Shown here: piece after piece, positions 49,848 to 58,254 of the stretch | How the letters are laid out: each line of letters starts with the position of its first letter | Position numbering within the stretch: position 1 is the stretch's first letter | Source: Limoniibacter endophyticus | GTDB lineage: Bacteria; Pseudomonadota; Alphaproteobacteria; Rhizobiales; Rhizobiaceae | Assembly: GCF_014652835.1 (NCBI RefSeq) | Contig: NZ_BMZO01000008.1 | Location: 41,203-105,202, forward strand | Length of the DNA: 64,000 bases | Reading direction: 5' to 3' | Notes under the pieces: model-generated | Database searches by the model: none | What the model was told of the DNA's origin: nothing | What the model saw: only the letters and a program-made list of their open reading frames with translations | Program-made: the position numbers and the translations under genes

Positions 49848-50963
49848 TTGTCACACTTCGTCCGCGCGCTCCTCTGCCTCTACGTCATTTCCCGTTTCAT
49901 TCTGCCTTTGCCCTGGCCGCGCTGGGTGAAGCTCGGGCTTTCGGTCGTGTTGATGATCGTCTTTCAACACAGCTTCATCAGTCTTCTGGTTTTCGGCACG
50001 ATGTTTTCGCCGGAGGTGCCGCGGGGCATGATGATTGCGGTTAACTGGCTGGCGGGGAGTATCCTGCTGCTGGCGGGTTTCCAGCTTGTTCTCGACCTTG
50101 GCCTTCTCGCACTTGCACTGTTCAGGCGCGGGCATTTCCTGGTTTCGGCAAAGCTGCGCTATGGTCTGGGCGTTGTCGCACTTGCACTCGCGGCTTTTGC
50201 CGTCAGCCAGGCGATCCGCGTGCCGCCGGTCAAGGAAATCGAGATCGCGATCAAGGATCTGCCGCGGGAATTCGACGGTTACCGTCTGATCCAGCTTACC
50301 GATCTGCATATAAGCCGGCTGTTTCAGGCTCCGTGGGTGGAAGAAACAGTGGCAAAAGCCAATGCGCAGGATGCAGATCTCATCGTCATCACCGGAGATC
50401 TCATTGACGGGACATTGCAGGCGCGACAGAAGGACGTAGCACCGCTTGCCAAGCTTAGTGCGAAGGATGGCGTTTTCGCCATTCCCGGCAATCATGAATA
50501 TTATTTCGATCACGATACCTGGATGCGGCATTACCAGGAACTTGGCATGCACACTATCGCGAACGGCAATATCGTGCTTTCGCGCGGTGAGGCAAAGCTG
50601 GTTCTGGCGGGTGTCAATGATCTGGCCGCAACACGGTTTGACCGGCCGGGGCCGGATTTCGAGGCTGCATTTGCCGATCTGCCGCCAGGCGCCCCGGTAA
50701 TCCTGCTCAATCACCAGCCGCGCGACGCAAGGCTCGGTGCAGAGAAGGGAGCGGCGCTACAACTTTCAGGCCACACGCATGGCGGAATGATCATAGGGTT
50801 TGACCGATTGATCGCCCGGTTCAACAACGGCTTCGTGTCGGGAATGTATGACGTTGATGGAATGCAGCTCTATGTCAACAATGGCACAGCGCTATGGATC
50901 GGCTTTGCACTGCGGCTCGGTGTACCTTCCGAGCTGACGGTCATCACTTTGCGGCGTCGCTGA
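49848..50963 (+). CDS. Membrane-anchored metallophosphoesterase (YkuE-like)
   Basis: The 371-aa protein has four N-terminal hydrophobic helices in residues 1-120, then a calcineurin-like phosphoesterase domain. The metal motifs are QLTDLHISR (D-x-H near 148), VITGDLIDG (GD near 180), GNHEYYFD (GNHE near 212) and LSGHTHGGM (GHTH near 308). The frame is closed upstream by a TAG at 49836, and TTG 49848 is the earliest start. No nearby ATG keeps the first helix. The ribosome site is weak. Related enzymes act on UDP-2,3-diacylglucosamine or phospholipids at the membrane; the substrate here is unknown. Confidence 0.83.
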   Translation: MSHFVRALLCLYVISRFILPLPWPRWVKLGLSVVLMIVFQHSFISLLVFGTMFSPEVPRGMMIAVNWLAGSILLLAGFQLVLDLGLLALALFRRGHFLVSAKLRYGLGVVALALAAFAVSQAIRVPPVKEIEIAIKDLPREFDGYRLIQLTDLHISRLFQAPWVEETVAKANAQDADLIVITGDLIDGTLQARQKDVAPLAKLSAKDGVFAIPGNHEYYFDHDTWMRHYQELGMHTIANGNIVLSRGEAKLVLAGVNDLAATRFDRPGPDFEAAFADLPPGAPVILLNHQPRDARLGAEKGAALQLSGHTHGGMIIGFDRLIARFNNGFVSGMYDVDGMQLYVNNGTALWIGFALRLGVPSELTVITLRRR

Positions 50964-50964
50964 C

Positions 50965-51001
50965 AAAATGCTCGCCCGCATATTCGCTGGCGAGCATTTT
51001 T
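50965..51001. terminator. Bidirectional terminator between convergent genes
   Basis: AAAATGCTCGCC and GGCGAGCATTTT pair across a 12-nt loop, with T runs on both strands. Confidence 0.88.
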
Positions 51002-51004
51002 GGA

Positions 51005-52837
51005 TCAAAACGGTGCGGTTGCTTGTTCAAGCCACGCGAGCGTTGCTGCATCTTCCGTGATCGCCGCGCCGATTTCGGAGCGTACGCGGGCATGATAAGC
51101 ATTGAGCCAGTCAAGCTCGTGCTTCGCCAGCAAAGAAACGTCGATCAGGCGGCGATCGAAGGGCGCAAGAGTCAGAGTCTCGAAGCCGTGCATGGCAATA
51201 TCGCCGCCCTCGAGCTGCTCGGCCTTCGTCACGACGATTAGATTCTCCAGGCGAATCCCGTAATGGCCGTTCTTGTAATAACCAGGTTCGTTGGAAAGGA
51301 TCATGCCTGCCTTGAGCGGTTCGGTGCCAGTCTTGGCCAGACGCTGCGGCCCTTCATGCACAGAAAGGTAGGAACCCACACCGTGGCCGGTGCCGTGGGC
51401 AAAGTCTAGGCCATGTTGCCACAGCGCATGGCGGGCGAAAGCATCGAGATCGCAACCGCGTGTGCCGGACGGGAAGCGCGCGAGCGAAATGGCGATCAGC
51501 CCCTTGATAACCAGCGTATAGCGCTGGCGCATTTCGCCGGTGGGCTCACCAAGAATGATCGTGCGGGTGATATCGGTCGTGCCATCCTGGTATTGAGCGC
51601 CGGAATCGACAAGGAACAGCTCGTTCCTGACGACCTTTCGATTGGACGCGGTAGTAACGCGATAATGCATGATCGCGCCGTTCTCGCCAGCTCCGGCGAT
51701 CGTATCGAAGGAGACGTCCTTGAGCGGCATCTGGAAACTTTCGCCGACGCTCGCACGGGTGCGCTCCAACTGCTCGACGATCTTGATTTCGTCTAGTGTT
51801 TCCGGGTCCTGCGCATCGAGCCAGGCCAAAAAGGTGGTGACAGCCACGCCATCGCGGCGGTGGGCGGCACGGCTTCCTTCAATTTCAGCGGCATTTTTGA
51901 TGGCGCGGGGCAGACGGGCCGGATCAGGCATTTCGATCACTTCGCCGCCGGCCGCCTCGATGATGAGGCGAAGCTTTTCCGCAGCCAGAACCGGGTCCAG
52001 GGCTACTTTTGCGCCTTCTGCGGCAATCCGCGAAAGCGCTTCTTCGAGATCGCCGGGCGCACGGATCGAGCCGAGCTGGGTCAGATAGGCTTCCGTTTCA
52101 CGTTCCAGCTTGCGCTTGTCGAGGAAGAGCAGCGGCTCTCCATCAGCTTTCAACACGGTAAAAGAGAGGGGAAGCGGTGTATGCGGAACGTCGGAACCGC
52201 GAATGTTGAAGGTCCAGGCGGTCGATGACGGGTCAGTCAACACCGCATGTGTTGCACCTTTGGCGCTGAGGGCCTTGCCCATGCGCGCGATCTTGTCGCG
52301 TGCGAGTTCTCCTGCGAAGGCTTCCGGCTGAATGGTGACAAGACCGAGCGGATGCGGTGGCTGGTCAGACCATATGGCGTCGATCGGGTTCTCATCGAGG
52401 GCTATCAACTCGACGCCGCTTGTGCGGGCGCCATTGCGCAAAGCGCGAATTTCGGAGATCGTGTGCAGCCACGGGTCGTAGGCGAGTTTTTTGCCCGACT
52501 GGCCGTTCTCAGCAAGCCACACATGCGGTGGCCTATCGACCAGGCTTTCGATGGTGAAGATCGTGCTGTCGGCCTGTTGCTGCGCTTGCAGCGTATAGCG
52601 GCCATCGACAAAAAGCTGGGCTGCATCCTGCCAGATCAGAGCCGCCCCCGCCGAGCCGGAGAAACTGGTAAGCCAACGCAGACGCTCAGAGCGATCGGCG
52701 ACATATTCCCCCTGATGCTCATCGCCGCGTGGTACGATGAAACCATCGAGATTCTTTGAAGCTAGCCATTTGCGAAGCTTGGCGATGCGCGGTCCTTGCT
52801 GGGAACCATCGCTTTTCGCCTCAAATGACTGGAACAT
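51005..52837 (-). CDS. Xaa-Pro aminopeptidase (M24B, aminopeptidase P family)
   Basis: The enzyme removes an N-terminal residue that precedes proline. The 610-aa protein has two creatinase-like N-terminal domains (AKLRKWLASKNLDGFIVPRGDEHQGEYVADRSERLRWLTSFSGSAG) and a C-terminal pita-bread catalytic domain from about 310. Dimetal ligands are visible as Asp residues in VDSGAQYQDGTTDITRT, the His in HGTGHGVGSYLSVHEGPQ, and Glu residues in SNEPGYYKNGHYGIRLENLIVV. The length matches the long eukaryote-like type found in alphaproteobacteria. No signal peptide is seen, so it is cytosolic. Confidence 0.92.
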   Translation of the reverse strand: MFQSFEAKSDGSQQGPRIAKLRKWLASKNLDGFIVPRGDEHQGEYVADRSERLRWLTSFSGSAGAALIWQDAAQLFVDGRYTLQAQQQADSTIFTIESLVDRPPHVWLAENGQSGKKLAYDPWLHTISEIRALRNGARTSGVELIALDENPIDAIWSDQPPHPLGLVTIQPEAFAGELARDKIARMGKALSAKGATHAVLTDPSSTAWTFNIRGSDVPHTPLPLSFTVLKADGEPLLFLDKRKLERETEAYLTQLGSIRAPGDLEEALSRIAAEGAKVALDPVLAAEKLRLIIEAAGGEVIEMPDPARLPRAIKNAAEIEGSRAAHRRDGVAVTTFLAWLDAQDPETLDEIKIVEQLERTRASVGESFQMPLKDVSFDTIAGAGENGAIMHYRVTTASNRKVVRNELFLVDSGAQYQDGTTDITRTIILGEPTGEMRQRYTLVIKGLIAISLARFPSGTRGCDLDAFARHALWQHGLDFAHGTGHGVGSYLSVHEGPQRLAKTGTEPLKAGMILSNEPGYYKNGHYGIRLENLIVVTKAEQLEGGDIAMHGFETLTLAPFDRRLIDVSLLAKHELDWLNAYHARVRSEIGAAITEDAATLAWLEQATAPF

Positions 52838-53168
52838 GCTTCTAACCCTCCAAATTTATCTGCTGGCTTTGTAGCGCAGCCGATTTCATCTGGCGAGATT
52901 CAACTCGCCTTCCTCACAGCTGTTCGTCACCTGCTTAAAGCAATGGCAGTGCAAAAAGAATGGGCTGCCGTGCAAAAAACGCACTTCTTATATAGGTCAG
53001 TAAAGCTTACCTTTATGGCGTGGCGGAAGGGCGAAAGCCTGAATGCCGGGAGGACATGAAAAGCAGTGCAATGACCGGATATTCCGGATTTGTTTTTCGC
53101 CAGCGGCGGCAGAGAGATGCGATAGGCGCATTTGCGACGGTGCTGGCATGATCCTCAGGAGAGCGACA
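52838..53168 (+). promoter_or_regulatory. Divergent promoter region with a GTGCAAAAA direct repeat
   Basis: This 331-bp stretch separates the aminopeptidase P gene from the DUF1127 gene. GTGCAAAAA occurs at 52949-52957 and 52970-52978, 21 bp apart, or two helical turns. TATATA at 52989-52994 could be the -10 of a rightward promoter. I see no gene in it. Confidence 0.35.
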
Positions 53169-53348
53169 ATGGCAGCCAAGGCACGCAATTTCTTCTCAAG
53201 CGCAGTACATGCCCTGATGAACGCCCGCGAGCGTCAGGCAGAGCGCTATGTTCATGGTGCGCTTCTTAATCTGGATGATGCGACGCTTCGCTCCTATGGC
53301 TATAGCCGTAGTGACCTTTCCAAGCGTCCTGTGTCCTACATGATCTGA
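53169..53348 (+). CDS. DUF1127 microprotein
   Basis: The 59-aa product has the Arg-rich DUF1127 pattern (NARERQAERYVHGALLNLDDATLRSYGYSRSDL) after a short amphipathic N terminus. DUF1127 proteins are common in Rhizobiales. Some are linked to RNA turnover or phosphate and carbon metabolism, but the role of this one is unknown. AGGAGAG at good spacing supports the ATG at 53169. The gene has its own upstream region with direct repeats and a strong terminator 30 bp after the stop, so it is a single-gene unit. Confidence 0.82.
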   Translation: MAAKARNFFSSAVHALMNARERQAERYVHGALLNLDDATLRSYGYSRSDLSKRPVSYMI

Positions 53349-53377
53349 TTTTCGCTTCGGCATTCCAGTCGAAGTTC

Positions 53378-53417
53378 AAAAGCGCCGCATGTCCGAGGGA
53401 CGTGCGGCGCTTTTTTT
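53378..53417. terminator. Bidirectional terminator
   Basis: GCGCCGCA and TGCGGCGC form the core of a longer stem (AAAGCGCCGCATGTCC arm) and run into T7. It serves the DUF1127 gene and, in reverse, the SDR gene. Confidence 0.9.
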
Positions 53418-53427
53418 GCGCTGGATC

Positions 53428-54180
53428 TTAAAGGTTCTGGCCGCCGGATACCTCGATACGCTGGCCGGTCATCCAGCCGGTTTCACCGGCCAGAAATGCT
53501 GCAATCGCGCCGCCGATGTCGTCGGGCAGTCCCGCGCGTCCCATGGCAACGGTGCTGGCAATATGGCGATTGAGATCCGGAATGTCGCGCACGGCGCCAT
53601 CGCCGAAATCGGTTTCAGTTGCCCCGGGAGCGACTACATTGACGGCGATCCTGCGTGGTCCCAGCTCCTTGGCGAGATAGCGGGTGAGCGTCTCGACGCC
53701 TCCCTTCATCGTAGCGTACGCCGCATATCCGGGGAGTGAAAAGCGTGCTAGGCCGGAGGAGACGTTTAGAATGCGCCCGCCATCCTCGATCATTGGCGCA
53801 AGCGTCTGGGTCAGGAAGAATACGCCCTTCAGATGGACGTTGGCTAGCGTGTCGAACTCCTCTTCCGTCGTCTCGGCGAATGGCCTGAAGACGCCATGGC
53901 CAGCATTGTTGAGCAGAATATCGAAGTTCGAGCGACCCCATTCCTTTTGCAGGAGCTCGGCAAAGCTGCGCTGGAAGGATGCAAAGGTCGCTACCTTGCC
54001 CGTGTCGAGTTGAAGAGCTGCAGCTTTCCGACCTTCGGCGCGTATGGCGTCGACCACTTCCTGCGCCTTCTCGGCGTTGGTCTGGTAGGTAAGTACAATA
54101 TCGATGCCTGCTCTCGCGAGATGAAGGGCAGAACTCTTGCCAAGCCCGCGGCTGGCGCCGGTAATCAATGCGATCGTCAT
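53428..54180 (-). CDS. Short-chain dehydrogenase/reductase
   Basis: The 250-aa classical SDR has the cofactor loop ITGASRGLGKSSAL near 6-19, LLNNAGHGV near 90, the catalytic Ser in ILNVSSGLARFS near 140 and the Tyr-x-x-x-Lys in YAAYATMKGG near 155. The sequence VAPGATETDF follows, and it ends with SGGQNL. TYQTNAEK after strand 2 suggests NADPH preference, which is inference. AAGGATT precedes the ATG at 54180. It is divergent from an AraC regulator, which probably controls it. The substrate is unknown. Confidence 0.9.
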   Translation of the reverse strand: MTIALITGASRGLGKSSALHLARAGIDIVLTYQTNAEKAQEVVDAIRAEGRKAAALQLDTGKVATFASFQRSFAELLQKEWGRSNFDILLNNAGHGVFRPFAETTEEEFDTLANVHLKGVFFLTQTLAPMIEDGGRILNVSSGLARFSLPGYAAYATMKGGVETLTRYLAKELGPRRIAVNVVAPGATETDFGDGAVRDIPDLNRHIASTVAMGRAGLPDDIGGAIAAFLAGETGWMTGQRIEVSGGQNL

Positions 54181-54284
54181 TGGAGAATCCTTTCGTTCGG
54201 ATGTTCCCACTATCTTCCATGCCAGCATATGATGCCTGCCGATTTCTCCGAGAGACTTGCACGATCCTCCAGTCGTGTGAATTT

Positions 54285-54314
54285 TTGACGCGTAGGCTTC
54301 GGGATTGGTATAAA
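54285..54314 (+). promoter_or_regulatory. Strong promoter-like pair abutting the AraC gene
   Basis: TTGACG (54285-54290), an 18-bp spacer and TATAAA (54309-54314) match the housekeeping consensus well. The -10 ends only 7 bp before the ATG at 54322, so transcription would begin at or next to the start codon. Confidence 0.45.
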
Positions 54315-54321
54315 AGGAGGA

Positions 54322-55194
54322 ATGACGAACGCAAACCTTTCCCTGCTCGACCGTTGTCTCACTCTCGTGGGTGAAAAGCCTTACGTCGGCGTTCCTTTCG
54401 GCACCTGTATTGATGGCCTGACCATTGTGCGTTCGCACGAGCCCTCTGCCATAGAGCCTACGCTATACCAGCCCATGATCTGCCTGGTTCTCCAAGGGGC
54501 GAAAGAAATTATCTATGGAGATCGCAGCGTCCTGTTTTCGCAGGACGAGACGGCGATCGTCACGCACGAGGTCATAGCCCCCGCGCGTATCGTACGGGCG
54601 GAACCTGAAAAGCCTTATGTGGCCATCGCTGCGGTGCTTGACCTCGACATTCTGCGCTCACTCTATGCCGAGATCGAGCAACAGGAGATCGAAGCTGCGC
54701 AAGCCGTAGCTGCTGGCGCGGCAGGGCATGAGATGACCGACGTAATTCGCCGGTTGCTCGACATGGTCGACAAGCCGCTCGAGCGACGCGTGCTTCTCCA
54801 GTCAACCTGGCGCGAACTGCATTTTCGCGTGCTTCTTTCGCGGCATGGCGCAATGGCGCGCCAGCTGATGCGCCTCGACAGCACGGCAAGCCGTATTGCC
54901 AAGTCTATCACCCATATCCGCAATCATTGGGACGCGACTATCCGATTGGGAGAGCTTGCGCGCATCGCCGGCATGAGCGAGTCCAGTTTCCACGCTCATT
55001 TCCGCGAGGTCACGGCTACTTCGCCGCTGCAATATCAGAAGGCGCTGCGGCTGTTCGAAGCGCGGCGACGTCTGACACAAGGCAGCGAACCCGTTTCCTC
55101 CGTCGCTTTCGGAGTCGGTTACGAAAGTCCGACGCAGTTTAGTCGCGATTACCGCCGCGCCTATGGCATGGCACCTAGCGAAACGCGAGGATGA
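54322..55194 (+). CDS. AraC-family transcriptional regulator
   Basis: The 290-aa protein has an AraC_N-type sensor domain (about 1-175; YQPMICLVLQGAKEIIYGDRSVLFSQDETAIVTHEV) and a C-terminal double helix-turn-helix (about 190-290; RLGELARIAGMSESSFHAHFREVTATSPLQYQKALRLFEARRRL then SVAFGVGYESPTQFSRDYRRAYGMAPSE). The arrangement resembles regulators of the YqhC type that control divergent oxidoreductases. AGGAGG stands directly before the ATG. It is likely to regulate the SDR gene across the 141-bp gap. Confidence 0.9.
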   Translation: MTNANLSLLDRCLTLVGEKPYVGVPFGTCIDGLTIVRSHEPSAIEPTLYQPMICLVLQGAKEIIYGDRSVLFSQDETAIVTHEVIAPARIVRAEPEKPYVAIAAVLDLDILRSLYAEIEQQEIEAAQAVAAGAAGHEMTDVIRRLLDMVDKPLERRVLLQSTWRELHFRVLLSRHGAMARQLMRLDSTASRIAKSITHIRNHWDATIRLGELARIAGMSESSFHAHFREVTATSPLQYQKALRLFEARRRLTQGSEPVSSVAFGVGYESPTQFSRDYRRAYGMAPSETRG

Positions 55195-55217
55195 GCCGTT
55201 AGGGCGGGGGCAAGGAG

Positions 55218-56108
55218 TCACTTCCGCATCAGGAAAGAGACCCATTCGCCGCGGGGAAGGTTTTTCACTTCGGTGAAGCCAGCTCTTTCATAGGCGGAGC
55301 GGACGCCGTCGCCCTGGCGGTCGAGGATGCCGGAGAGGATGATATGACCCCCGGACGCGCTTTGCGCATAAAGTTCAGGAGCAAGGGCGGTGAGAGGGCC
55401 GGCCAGGATATTTGCCACAATCAGATCGAACGGACCTTTTTCAGTAAAGACCGGATGGCCGAAACCTTCCGCGGTGACGCAATCGACGTGAGAAGAGACG
55501 CCGTTGAGTGCCACATTTTCAGCAGCCACCTTCGTTGCGACCGGATCTATATCGGTTGCCAGGACGGGAATGTCGGAAATTTTCGCAATTGCGATGGCCA
55601 GGACGGCGCTGCCGGTTCCCAGATCGAGTGCGTTTCCGGGCCTGGCTTCATGCATGATCTCCCAGATGAGATCGAGGCACCCCGAGGTTGTGCCGTGGTG
55701 CCCTGTGCCGAAGGCCTGACCCGCTTCGATCTCTATGCCTATATCGCCTTCTTCCAGCTTGTCGCGATCATGCGCGCCATGGATGACGAAATTGCCGGCG
55801 CGGACAGGCTTCAGGCCTTCGAGCGAGAGCGTGACCCAATCTACGTCCGGCAGCACTTCGTGTTCGATCGCGAGGGCGTGGGTCGTTACGCTGGAGATTG
55901 CCTGCATGATCTTGGCTTCGGCATCGGCCGTATCGCCCAGCACATAGATGGAAAGCTCGTGGCGATCTTCCTCCTCGTCTATCTCGATGATTGCAACGGG
56001 AAGGCCGTCATCCTCGAAAATGGCTTCGATCGCCGCGTAGGCTGCCTTGGCCTGAGGGCCCTGCATCTCGAAATGCAGGCGGGTCTGGCGCGTATCGTCG
56101 GCGCTCAT
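55218..56108 (-). CDS. prmA: Ribosomal protein L11 methyltransferase PrmA
   Basis: PrmA trimethylates L11 at several positions. The 296-aa product has an N-terminal substrate-recognition domain and a class I methyltransferase domain. The latter carries AGQAFGTGHHGTTSGCLDLIWE near 135, the SAM loop ALDLGTGSAVLAIAIAK near 160 and the NPPF-like VANILAGPL motif near 225. It ends ERAGFTEVKNLPRGEWVSFLMRK. It is convergent with the AraC gene and 29 bp downstream of the SCO gene on the same strand. Confidence 0.92.
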   Translation of the reverse strand: MSADDTRQTRLHFEMQGPQAKAAYAAIEAIFEDDGLPVAIIEIDEEEDRHELSIYVLGDTADAEAKIMQAISSVTTHALAIEHEVLPDVDWVTLSLEGLKPVRAGNFVIHGAHDRDKLEEGDIGIEIEAGQAFGTGHHGTTSGCLDLIWEIMHEARPGNALDLGTGSAVLAIAIAKISDIPVLATDIDPVATKVAAENVALNGVSSHVDCVTAEGFGHPVFTEKGPFDLIVANILAGPLTALAPELYAQSASGGHIILSGILDRQGDGVRSAYERAGFTEVKNLPRGEWVSFLMRK

Positions 56109-56137
56109 GGGGATTATCCTTTGGGGAAGATGAAAAA

Positions 56138-56725
56138 TCAGCTGCCTTTTGCGACAAGACGCTGGAGCTTGGCAAGCGCCGTCTGCGTATTTTCTTCGTA
56201 GGCGATGGTGCCGAAGAAGTCGCCATTACCGTCCAGAAGGATGACAGAGGCGGTATGATCCATCGTGTAGTCGCCATCGTCGAGCGGGACCTTCTTGGAA
56301 TAGATGCCATAAGCCTTGGTCATGGCCATGACGTCTTCCGGCTTGCCGGACAACCCGATGGTGCGCGCGGAGACGTTGGAGAGATAAAGCTTCATGACCT
56401 CTGGCGTATCACGTTCCGGATCAACCGTGACGAAGACGGTTTGCAGCTTTTCGGCGTCTGTCCCGAGTTGCTCTGCCAGGGCAGTCAGCTCGTAAAGCGT
56501 CGTCGGGCAAATCTGCGGACAATGGGTAAAACCGAAGAAGAGGGCCGATGGTTTGGTGTTGAGATCATCCTGCGTGAAAGGCTGGCCGTTCTGGTCGATC
56601 AAGGTGAAGGGCGCACCGTAGGAGGCGACCTGCGTGTTCTGCTGCATCCTGTACCATTGAAATGAAAGATAACCGACACCGGCGGCGATGAGGAAGAGCA
56701 GGGCAAACAGGATGGTGCGGATCAT
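56138..56725 (-). CDS. SCO1/SenC-family copper protein
   Basis: SCO proteins bring copper to the CuA site of cytochrome c oxidase, or act as thiol reductants. The 195-aa product has an N-terminal membrane anchor (IRTILFALLFLIAAGVGYLSFQWY), a thioredoxin fold with the copper ligands in HCPQICPTTLYELTAL (CxxxC near 74-78), VDPERDTPEVMKLYL, and the ligand His in YTMDHTASVILLD near 160. It lies just downstream of a 49-aa membrane-protein gene and upstream of prmA on the same strand. Confidence 0.92.
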   Translation of the reverse strand: MIRTILFALLFLIAAGVGYLSFQWYRMQQNTQVASYGAPFTLIDQNGQPFTQDDLNTKPSALFFGFTHCPQICPTTLYELTALAEQLGTDAEKLQTVFVTVDPERDTPEVMKLYLSNVSARTIGLSGKPEDVMAMTKAYGIYSKKVPLDDGDYTMDHTASVILLDGNGDFFGTIAYEENTQTALAKLQRLVAKGS

Positions 56726-56745
56726 GGGAGAATTTCACACTCGAA

Positions 56746-56895
56746 TTAGAAGCACCAGGAGAGGCCGTTTTCTGCCGCAACCAGAAAGATCTGCGCACCG
56801 TGCTCAAGCCAGCCGGCAAATGCAAATCCTGTCGCAGCGGCAAGAAGTACGGTGCCACCGGACAGAATGCAGACATGGATCAAGGTTAAACGCAT
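56746..56895 (-). CDS. Small membrane protein, 49 aa, next to the SCO gene
   Basis: The frame runs from ATG 56895 to TAA 56746-56748. It encodes MRLTLIHVCILSGGTVLLAAATGFAFAG as a membrane helix, then WLEHGAQIFLVAAENGLSWCF. The gene ends 20 bp before the SCO start and reads the same way, so the two are likely co-transcribed. The Trp-His-Gly and terminal Trp-Cys-Phe pattern resembles short unnamed proteins I associate with rhizobial genomes, but I cannot name the family. The ribosome site is weak. A helper role for copper or oxidase assembly is only inferred from position. Confidence 0.6.
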   Translation of the reverse strand: MRLTLIHVCILSGGTVLLAAATGFAFAGWLEHGAQIFLVAAENGLSWCF

Positions 56896-57048
56896 GTAGT
56901 GAGTTTAAGGCCATGGGAATGCTACGCCAAGGGAAAAGCGTATGCGCGGCATCACGACGCTGTGCGCAAGGACGCTTCCATACTTGCTTTCATGGAAGGG
57001 GCGGGCCACGTGTTGGAAACAAGAGCGATTAGTTGCTGGAGAGCGTAT

Positions 57049-57528
57049 ATGCGTTGGTTTCTCGTTATGCCTATGCTTCTTGCGGGGGCGGTTCAGGCGC
57101 ATGCCGAGGAGGTTGGCAAGGTTGGCGTCGACTGGCTCGGCAATGACATAGTAGTGGAGGCTTTCCATGATCCGCTCGTGCAGGGCGTGACGTGCCATGT
57201 CTCCTATTTCAATCGAGGGTTGATCGACCGATTTCAAAAAGGCAACTGGTTCGAAGATCCTTCCGACAGTTCGATTTCGTGCCGTCAAACCGGGCCGCTC
57301 GTCATAGGAGACATTGATCTTTCCAGGGATGGCGAGGAGGTGTTCCGCCAGGGACTGTCGCTGATCTGGAAGGAGCAGGTGGTGAATCGCATCTATGACA
57401 AGGCGAACAGGACGCTGATCTACCTTTCCCATTCGCGGCAGGTGCAGGACGGGTCGGCCAAGATGGGCGTGACGACCGTTCCCCTTTATGGCCAGACGGT
57501 CGAATGGATCAAGGATGAGCCGCAATGA
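57049..57528 (+). CDS. creA: CreA-family periplasmic protein
   Basis: The 159-aa product has a signal peptide (MRWFLVMPMLLAGAVQAHA). The mature CreA fold follows: VGVDWLGNDIVVEAFHDPLVQGVTCHVSYFNRG, DSSISCRQTGPL, VVNRIYDKANRTLIYLSHSRQVQDGSAKMGVTTVPLY. Two Cys residues could form a disulfide. The function of CreA is unknown in spite of its wide spread. GGAG supports the ATG at 57049; the open frame upstream to 56899 lacks family similarity. The stop overlaps the next gene by ATGA. Confidence 0.86.
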   Translation: MRWFLVMPMLLAGAVQAHAEEVGKVGVDWLGNDIVVEAFHDPLVQGVTCHVSYFNRGLIDRFQKGNWFEDPSDSSISCRQTGPLVIGDIDLSRDGEEVFRQGLSLIWKEQVVNRIYDKANRTLIYLSHSRQVQDGSAKMGVTTVPLYGQTVEWIKDEPQ

Positions 57529-58184
57529 GCGATGAGGATGACGAGCACAACGAAGCGCTCCGCTATCGCGATCCCGCACCCCGGTTTCATCCCACGGCCC
57601 AGTTGAAGCAATCGAAACTTGCACCTTATGTCGTGATAGGTGAGCGAGTGATCCTGCGGGATGTGACGGTCGGTACCTTCACCTATTTCGAGCGGCACGG
57701 CGAGGCGATTTATGCTGACATAGGCAAGTTCTGCTCGATTGCCGCCAATGTGCGGATCAATGCGCTCGAACATCCGATGGACCGGGTGACGACGCACAAA
57801 GTGAGTTATCGTCCGAACGAGTATTTCCGCTTTCTCCCGGTCGATCAGACGGTGCGGCAGCAACGGCAGGCAAAGCGTGTCACCATCGGTAACGACGTCT
57901 GGATCGGCCATGGTGCAGTGATCATGCCCGGCGTGACGATCGGCAATGGGGCAGTGGTGGGTGCCAATGCGGTGGTGACGAAGGATGTGGCGCCTTACGC
58001 CGTGGTGGCTGGTGTTCCCGCCAGAGTGCTGCGCCAGCGTTTTCCCCTCCAGATCGCACAACGGATCGAGGGAATGGCTTGGTGGGACTGGCCGAAGGAG
58101 AAACTCTTTGAAGCGATTGAGGATATGCAACACCTCGAAATCGAGCAGTTTCTGGAACGATGGGAAACGGTAATCGCACCTTGA
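57525..58184 (+). CDS. Hexapeptide-repeat acyltransferase
   Basis: The 219-aa protein is a left-handed beta-helix acyltransferase of the xenobiotic/phosphonate-associated group. Hexapeptide repeats run through IGERVILRDVTVGTFTYFERHGEAIYADIGKFCSIAANVRINA and VTIGNDVWIGHGAVIMPGVTIGNGAVVGANAVVTKDVAPYAVVAGVPARVLRQRF. The catalytic His is probably in NALEHPMDRV. A C-terminal helix ends WWDWPKEKLFEAIEDMQ. The acceptor substrate is unknown. Phosphonate-linked relatives exist, but no phn genes are visible here. It is coupled to creA by ATGA. Confidence 0.82.
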   Translation: MSDEDDEHNEALRYRDPAPRFHPTAQLKQSKLAPYVVIGERVILRDVTVGTFTYFERHGEAIYADIGKFCSIAANVRINALEHPMDRVTTHKVSYRPNEYFRFLPVDQTVRQQRQAKRVTIGNDVWIGHGAVIMPGVTIGNGAVVGANAVVTKDVAPYAVVAGVPARVLRQRFPLQIAQRIEGMAWWDWPKEKLFEAIEDMQHLEIEQFLERWETVIAP

Positions 58185-58202
58185 TGCAATTTCAGCGCCG
58201 GA

Positions 58203-58254
58203 TAAAAAGCAGCCTCTCCCTTTACTGGGGTACAAGGGGATGGGGAGAGGCTGC
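58203..58254 (-). terminator. Strong terminator in the convergent gap
   Basis: On the minus strand GCAGCCTCTCCC (58254-58243) pairs with GGGAGAGGCTGC (58220-58209), then TTTTTATC follows. The plus strand lacks a T run, so it does not serve the acyltransferase gene well. Confidence 0.75.
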
